A stretch of DNA of 64,000 bases, taken from Liriodendron chinense. Its lineage: Eukaryota; Streptophyta; Magnoliopsida; Magnoliales; Magnoliaceae. Where the stretch lies: positions 434,001 to 498,000 of the forward strand of contig ML058409.1 of assembly GCA_003013855.2 (NCBI GenBank), written 5' to 3'. Under the pieces are notes generated by a model. That model did not search any database. It saw nothing but the letters and a program-made list of their open reading frames with translations, and was not told the DNA's origin. This document shows positions 58,117-64,000 of the stretch, piece by piece (within the stretch, counting starts at the first letter, position 1; every line of letters starts with the position of its first letter). A program made the translations under genes and the position numbers.

Positions 58117-58900
58117 TTAGGATGCGTCCCTTCTTTCTTCCAAGAGGTCGAGATGAAGCCTCAAACCTTCTTGATTACTCTTGGAGTCATACTGCTTGAT
58201 TCGATACGAATGTATTTGGACTTCGACGGGGACGACTGCGTCGGTGCTGAAAGCCAAAGAGAAAGGAGTTTCTCCGGTTGACGTGCGAGTTGTAGTTCTA
58301 TAGACCCATAAGACTTCAGGGAGGAGCTCTGGCCACATGCCTTTACATTCATCGAGTTTGGTCTTTAGATGATGTTTGATGATTTTATTGACTGTTTCAA
58401 CTTGTCCATTAGCCTTAGGATGATACGAGGAGGTACGAATACTTTGTATCTTCCATTTTTCGCAAAACTCCGAGGACGCGGCGTTGTCAAACTGCTTTCC
58501 GTTGTCGGTGATTATAGTGTGGGGGAGCCCATAATGGCATATGATGTTTCTCCACATGAACCTAGTAGTCTGCTTTTCGATGATTGTGGTTAATGGTTCT
58601 GCCTCGACCCATTTGGTAAAATAATCGACTGCTACAATTGCAAACATGTTTTGACCTTTCCCGGTGGGCAATGGTCTGATGATATCGACTCCCCATTGGG
58701 CAAAGGGCCTAGGGCCGTCCATCGGCATCATCTGCTCAGATGGTACATGGGATATTGGAGAATATCATTGGCACTTGTCGCATTTTTTGAAAAATTCGAT
58801 TGCGTCCGCCTTCATGGTGGGCCAGTAGTACCCTTGCCTTATTACTTTATATGCTAAAGATCGTCCCTTAAGATGGTTACCGCATACCCCCTGGTGTATT
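58117..58900 (-). pseudogene. Integrase of Tat pol
   Basis: The zinc-binding end (YYWPTMKADAIEFFKKCDKC) is followed by an in-frame stop, then the core: WGVDIIRPLPTGKGQNMFAI, VDYFTKWVEAEPL, TDNGKQFD and HPKANGQVE. The two Asp and the Glu of the DDE triad are in place. The C-terminal part runs to about 58117. Confidence 0.87.
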
Positions 58901-59184
58901 TCATCAAGAACGCGATGCGCCTCTTTTGAATGAAGACACCTTAAGTATGGTAAAGTAAAGCTTTTACGTAATAAAGTTCCATTTTGTAAGGTATACCAGG
59001 CAGCACGGTGACGAATTTGTCGTGCATATTTTTTATCATCTGGGAGTTATCCGTCTTTGAGGTAAAGGACGATGGGGTCCATCCAGCATGGGGAGGAATG
59101 CACTGTGACTACCTGTTCTAGGGTCATTTAACTAATACTCGGAGCATGAAGACACTCGATAGAAACAGATCGCGCTAAATCAGA

Positions 59185-59575
59185 CTATGGTGCAGAGGCT
59201 AACTTTGCCAGGGAATCTGCGAGCTTATTCTTCTCGCGAGGGATGTAAATTATTTTGTATTTGCTTAGTTTTGCGAGTAGGATAAGTACTCGAGATTTGT
59301 ATAAAGCCATCCGCTCTTCTTTCGCCTCGAATTCGCCGAGCACTTGATTGACTATGAGTTGAGAGTCACTATGAATAAGTAAACTCTGTATCGCAAGTAC
59401 ATTCGCTAGTTCAAGGCCGACGATCAAAGCCTCATATTCTGCTTCATTGTTAGAGACATGAGTGTCAAACTGTAAAGCATATTGAAAATGCGACCTGTCA
59501 GGAGCAATTAAGATTAAGCCGGCTCCGTTACCGCCTACCGGTGACGCGTGAAGACCCATCAACAAAAGGCGACCA
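59185..59575 (-). pseudogene. Second (archaeal-type) RNase H domain
   Basis: It reads GAGLILIAPDRSHFQYALQF, NNEAEYEALIVGLELAN, HSDSQLIVNQVLGEFEAKEE and IPREKNKLADSLAKLAS. This additional RNase H between the first RNase H and integrase is the hallmark of the Tat lineage. The frame differs from the preceding domain by a frameshift. Confidence 0.88.
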
Positions 59576-59881
59576 GGGGGTCTGGTCGCTGGTCGCAGGG
59601 TCATTGCTGGAGGAAGAATACGTGAATTCAGCAATGAAATCAGCCACGGCTTGACCCTTAATGGCGGTTCTTGGACAGAACGAAATATCGTGCTCACTGA
59701 TCTCAATTGCCCATTTAGTCAATCGCCCTGAAACCTCAGGTTTTTTAAGGACTTGTCTTAATGAATGATTCGTAGGTACCAATATAAAGTGGGCTTGAAA
59801 ATATGGTCGCAGTTTTCGAGTAGCAGTCACTAAGGCGAGAGCTAATTTCTCCATATCAGAATATCGATTTTTGGCATCCAC
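59528..59881 (-). pseudogene. First RNase H domain of Tat pol
   Basis: It reads DAKNRYSDMEKLALALVTAT, RKLRPYFQAHFI, RLTKWAIEISEHDISFCPRT and KGQAVADFIAEF, the Ty3/gypsy RNase H part. It is separated from RT by a stop and runs into a frameshift around 59560. Confidence 0.85.
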
Positions 59882-59911
59882 CTTCGCTCGACTAATATAA
59901 TAAACGGGCCT

Positions 59912-60757
59912 TTAGACCCCAGAATCTTCTCTTATTAATGCGGCACTAATGGCTGTGGAAGACACAGATAAATAAAGAAGGAGCTGCTCGTGTAAAACAG
60001 GTTTTGATAAGATAGGGGGCGTGCTCATATATTGCTTCAGTTGTTGAAGTGCTTCTTCGCACTGTTGAGTCCATGTCCAGTCGGTTTTTGCGGTAGCTCG
60101 AAGAAGCTTAAAGAAAGGAAGGCACTTATCAGAGGCACGCAAAATAAACCTATTCAATGATGCAATGCGACCAGCCAATTGTTGGACATCTTTGAGAGTG
60201 GACAGAGACTTCATTTCAATTAAGGCTTTTATTTTCCCGGGATTCGCCTCGATTCCTCGTTGGCCAACCATAAACCCAAGAAATTTTTCGGCGGAGACCC
60301 CGAAAGCACATTTTTCTAGATTTAACTTCATTCGATACTTCCTCATCAGGTTGAAGGCTTCTCGGAGATCTGCGAGATGGTTGTTGGCTGCGACGCTTTT
60401 CACAAGCATGCCGTCGACATCAACTTCCATATTCTTACCGATTTGCGTAGTGAACATTTTATTGACCAAACGTTGATAGGTGGCTCCTGCATTCTTGAGA
60501 CCAAAAGGCATTACCTTGTAGCAATACAGGCCGCGGTCAGTGATAAAGGCAGTGTATTGACAATCGGGCGGATGCATCATGATTTGGTTATAACCAGAGT
60601 AGGCGTCCATAAAACTAAGCAGGGCATGCCCCGCTGTTGAATCAACCAATTGGTCGATGCGGGGAGTCGGGAAACTATCATTTGGGCACGCTTTGTTCAG
60701 ATCAGAGTAGTCCACGCACATTCTCCACTTACCATTAGTTTTTCGAACAAGAACCAC
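59912..60757 (-). pseudogene. Reverse transcriptase domain of Tat pol with altered active site
   Basis: It reads KWRMCVDYSDLNKACPNDSF, SFMDAYSGYNQI, PFGLKNAGATYQRLVNKMF and FLGFMVGQRGIEANPGKI, all standard Ty3/gypsy RT motifs. The motif that is YVDD in active enzymes reads DVDG here (60421-60410), so both the aromatic residue and the second catalytic Asp are lost. The frame ends AALIREDSGV with a stop at the RT-RNase H junction. Confidence 0.9.
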
Positions 60758-60858
60758 GTTCGCGACCCATTCTGGGTAATCAACTTCCTCAATGAAATGA
60801 CGGTCAACAACTTTTCGACCTCAGTTTTAATCACTATTTGCCTATCTACGGTGAACGC

Positions 60859-61617
60859 TCATCGACACTGATGAACAAGTTTGTGCTTCGGATCAATATT
60901 TAGGCGATGGACTATGACGTTGGGGTCGATACCTGGCATGTTACTATGAGACCAAGCAAATACATCTTGATATTTGGTGAGAAAATGAATCAGATTTTTA
61001 CGAAAGACATTGCTAAAAGAAGATCCAATGTAAATCTTCTTAGACGAATTATCTTTGGATAGGTAGATTTCGACTATCTCTTCCCCCGGGGTACCTGATT
61101 GAAGAGCGTTCTCTCTTGGGTCCAACGTTGTAGCCATTGGGAGATCTGATGGGTTTCTTATAATCGTCATAATAGGGGCTACTTGGGCTTTCTTTCGATC
61201 TTGTACAGCGATTTCGTAGCATGCTCGAGCTTCCTTCTGATTTCCTTGTACAACCCCGACTCCGTTTGGAGTACGAAATTTGATGCATAGGTACAAGGGG
61301 TGTAAAGCTACTCCTATCTTGGTGAGCGAAGGTCGACCCAAAATAGCGTTGTACGCTGATCTTCGATCCACCACGAGGAAATTAACGAAGACTGTGGTTT
61401 TAGCTGGACTTTCTCCGAAGGTGACTGTAAGGTCAATGCTTCCTTCTGGTATTACAACTTCGCCCTCGAAGCCGACGAGGGAAGTGGAGACTGGTTTGAG
61501 TAGACTTCTCGCGAGTGCCATTTTATTGAAAGCTTCCAAGTAAAGAACATCAGCGGAGCTACCTGTATCCAATATAATACGGTGAGTTAAATAATTTGAT
61601 ACCTTTAACGCGACCAC
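60859..61617 (-). pseudogene. Aspartic protease domain of Tat pol
   Basis: It shows the catalytic motif ILDTGSSADVLY near its start and AYNAILGRPSL further on, typical of Ty3/gypsy retropepsins. The linker towards RT (YQDVFAWSHSNMPGIDPNV) follows and the frame stops at 60859, about 100 nt before the RT frame. Catalytic Asp-Thr-Gly is intact. Confidence 0.88.
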
Positions 61618-62429
61618 GATGGAATCCTCATGAGGGAAATGAATCCCTTCAGCATCTTCAAGAGAAAAAGAGATTGGATGGTGGCTAGGATTTGATGTAT
61701 CGGACGATTTTTCCAGCCAATAAACATGTTGGGGCTTCTAAGACGCCTTGTGAGCATATGCTTTTCTTGATGCTTGAGAATCTCCCCCACAAGCTGGACC
61801 TCCAACAATGGTCCGGATCTCACCAATGGGTTCAGCATCTTCTTGCGAAGGATGATGTTGAGGTGACTTTTCCTTTGTGATGGGGCTTCCGTTCTTTTAG
61901 GTGACCGACCCTGTCGCGCAACGTAAGCCCGGAGATGACCCTTCCGAATTAGAGCTTCAATGTGATCTTTTAATGATATACAATCTTGGGTGTTATGTCC
62001 ATGATCTTTGTGGAAAAAGCAGAACTTCTTCTTGTCTCTTTTTTCAGGATCGGACTTGATCCTTGGAGGCCACTTCACATAAGGTTTGTGCTTGATCTCC
62101 ATTAATACTTTCTCAGGAGATTGGTTAAGAGGTTTATAATTATGATATTTACCAGAGTAGGGCTTCTTAGGGGAACGGTCCCGTCGATCGCGCCAGTATT
62201 TCTTATCAGGAGGAGAGATCTCCTTAGACTTACGCTTCTTGTCATGTATACTGTGACGTGCCAAAGCGACTTCTTCCGCATTGATGTATTTTTTAGCCTT
62301 GGCTTGGAATTTCGTCAAGGTTTTAAGAGGGAGGTTGGATGCTGGTTCAGGGATGTAAGGCGGAGGTAACATCTGCCTGGAAGTGGAAGGATGAACTGTC
62401 TTTTTGGGAGGCATAGTGGGAGATAACAA
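61605..62429 (-). pseudogene. Gag C-terminal part with zinc knuckle
   Basis: The frame has 274 residues, with KAKKYINAEEVALARH, a basic region, and a nucleocapsid-type knuckle CFFHKDHGHNTQDC (C-x2-H-x4-H-x4-C spacing, usual for Tat gag). It begins only about 50 nt from the primer site, so the capsid (Retrotrans_gag) domain and normal leader are missing, evidently by deletion. It overlaps the start of the protease frame. Confidence 0.85.
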
Positions 62430-62454
62430 TCAGCGATGAGAATGGATAATTCTG

Positions 62455-62482
62455 ACAGCGTGTTCCCACGACGGCGTCAATC
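62455..62482 (-). other. Primer-binding-site region of the Tat element
   Basis: Directly inside the 5' LTR the - strand reads gattgacgccgtcgtgggaa, resembling the gcgccgtc-type primer sites seen in Tat and related Ty3/gypsy elements. The priming tRNA is not certain. Confidence 0.5.
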
Positions 62483-63315
62483 TGTTTACATCTAATTTAG
62501 TAATAGGATCCTCCAGACGTTCACCTTCCTTCGGGCAAGCTTCCCTCCGAACCTAAAAGAGTAAAGGAGAAAACTAAGGGTGGCCGGCGTTCAGCCGTTG
62601 GCCCTCCGAAGCTTAAGTTAGACGAGATATGGTTATAAAATGAAAAGCAGGATATGAGCTCAAAGGTTGTGTACAGACGAGATATGGTTATAAAGTGAAA
62701 AGTAGGATATGAGCTCAGAGATTGTGTACCTTTACCATCTATGGGGCCATCTATTTATATAGATCCAGGTAAGTCGTTAAGATCACTGCTGATTTCAGGG
62801 GATAAGGTGCTTATCTTGTTAATCCTTAGGTAAGGGGATAACCTAACCACTCTAGATGTCTAACTGATTACGTCTCTAGATGGAGATATTCGGAGCTATA
62901 ATCTCTGGATGGAGATGTTCAGAGCTATGAATAAAAACAAGCCCAAAACCGGCCTATACGGGCTGCTGGTACTAAAAAGGTGAAGGATGCTCGGGCTCGG
63001 GGATAACCTCGTTCGACAACCACGAGCCAAGCTGCTCGTATGTGGAAATACGATCCCTTTCGACGACCACGAGCTGAGTTGCTCGCAAGCGGAACCTTTG
63101 TTTTGTAACCAAAGAGTAAAGGCAGACGAATTATGAAGATGCCCTCATCCGATGACCAGCGACCAAGCATGCTCGCATATTCGGGAGTGTATACCGTACT
63201 TTTACGATATGCGAGCTTCGACCATAAGGGCTCGCGGGTTGAACACTAAAGCCAAAAAGGCGCTCGCGGGTCTTGAGTCTTCGTTATCTTTGACCACCGA
63301 TTTCATCCTATAACA
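62483..63315 (-). repeat. 5' LTR of the Tat element
   Basis: It pairs with 54039-54826. It contains a private 55-bp tandem duplication at 62621-62730 ('gacgagatatggttataaa' twice) and lacks a short segment present in the other LTR. The outer end meets ACCAC. Confidence 0.92.
62750..62763 (-). promoter_or_regulatory. TATA box in the 5' LTR
   Basis: The - strand reads ctatataaatag, present at the equivalent place in the other LTR (about 54244-54257). It probably marks the U3/R promoter of the element. Confidence 0.6.
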
Positions 63316-63320
63316 ACCAC

Positions 63321-64000
63321 CAATGTTGACGGAATGAACAGTCGGTTTGGATCTCCGGGCAACAGGTCATACATGTACAAACAGCACATCAGGACCCTAT
63401 TCCCTTTCTCATGCATTGGACTCCAAAATTCTGCACGTCGGTAATCCACATGCATGTTAGCAAATAGGCTATGCCATGGTTTTAAGACTCAAGATTCAAC
63501 TGAGGGCTGAACGAGTTGATCGGGGTCACCGAGTCTTTTAACCAGAGGTTGTGCTGGTCCGGATTTGGGGGAATCTCAAGCCTCATGAGTTGGAAGTGGG
63601 CCACAGGTTTTTAAGCCCATTTACTAATTCGACTGGATTTTGGGCCTGGACCGTTATGAGCTCAACCCAAGTTGTTTGGGCCTGATCAGGTCCTTAGTTC
63701 ACGGGCTGGAGGGCTTGGACCTGCTTCAGCCCATCCCATTTGCCACCTTTGCTAAATATGAACTTCACAAGCAACCCACCTCAAACCCATGTGGGGGACA
63801 TCTGAGCCGTGCATAAAGTGCAGTCGACATGGAAGAAGATATGGTTCAAAAATCAGGCCATCCACTTAAAAGGAAGGCTATCCATATATGATATACTGTC
63901 GCCAATGTGTCAGATTCAAAGTACAAGGGTTGCCCACCTGATATATAATAATCATAGGTTAGGTGGTACCAAATGAGGTAATATTCCAACCCACGTGTTT
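63321..64000. other. Right flank, non-genic
   Basis: After the target duplication the sequence has 'tggttttaagactcaagatt', 'tcggggtcaccgagtc' and 'gggcctggaccgttatgagc' wording that resembles the left half of a MULE-like element continuing beyond the window. No gene. Confidence 0.4.

Larger units (their letters stand above)
54039..63315 (-). mobile_element. Tat-lineage Ty3/gypsy retrotransposon, full length but inactive, with antisense ORF
   Basis: LTRs at 62483-63315 (5') and 54039-54826 (3'), tgttta...taaca, are bounded by identical 5-bp duplications ACCAC (54034-54038 and 63316-63320). Read on the - strand the order is gag C-terminus, protease, RT, RNase H, a second archaeal-type RNase H, and integrase. 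The dual RNase H is characteristic of the Tat lineage. Between integrase and 3' LTR lies a + strand (antisense) ORF region, a known feature of some Tat elements. Loss of the capsid, several stops and frameshifts, and a mutated RT active site make it non-autonomous. Confidence 0.95.

Noticed and set aside
54039..63315. Endogenous virus rather than retrotransposon
   Set aside because: No envelope-like, movement or viral coat gene was seen. LTRs, primer site, dual RNase H and 5-bp duplications fit a Tat-lineage retrotransposon.

Overview
This is plant nuclear DNA: AT-rich, intron-containing host genes, microsatellites, LTR retrotransposons, LINE and SINE remnants, and many short palindromic elements. 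Only two host genes are supported. They point at each other (convergent). (1) The last six exons of RFC1, the large subunit of replication factor C, lie on the + strand from 6569 to 29227. (2) A complete two-exon gene for a non-GPI fasciclin-like arabinogalactan protein of the FLA15-18 type lies on the - strand from 37421 down to 33407. Dispersed palindromes built around GGGCCCAC, with wording such as 'tggtccac' and 'ttggatc', are abundant. I associate this style of repeat with woody magnoliids, but that is a weak inference from memory.

Layout. 1-6568: RFC1 intron sequence with (GA)n tracts, a diverged AT-rich tandem array (about 2750-3580) and MITE-like palindromes. 6569-8631: three RFC1 exons. 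8632-11024: an intron holding a LINE remnant split by a MULE-like element with a 9-bp target duplication. 11025-11271: exon. 11272-28489: a 17.2-kb intron with a pair of about 2-kb repeats. One copy is interrupted by a decayed Ty3/gypsy chromovirus (14783-20504), and the other copy preserves the empty site. 28490-29227: the last two exons. 29228-33406: intergenic, with more palindromes. 33407-37421: the FLA gene, whose 2.6-kb intron separates a 23-codon terminal exon from the rest. 37825-38875: a 1-kb MULE-like element about 400 bp upstream of the FLA start codon. 39000-47000: a field of GGGCCCAC palindromes, one with perfect 9-bp duplications. 47000-53500: a SINE, a MULE-like element, an LTR-like block and a LINE remnant. 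54039-63315: a complete but dead Tat-lineage Ty3/gypsy element with 5-bp target duplications (ACCAC), dual RNase H, an integrase, and an additional antisense ORF on the + strand. 63316-64000: nothing genic.

The genes do not form a shared pathway: RFC1 is the nuclear clamp-loader large subunit and FLA is a secreted cell-surface glycoprotein. I did not find an operon-like, CRISPR-like or clearly novel protein system. The most informative features are the nested insertion history inside the RFC1 intron, the repeated 9-bp target duplications (Mutator-type), the abutment of palindromic elements on microsatellites, and the antisense ORF of the Tat element. All splice sites were assigned by eye from reading-frame continuity and family knowledge.
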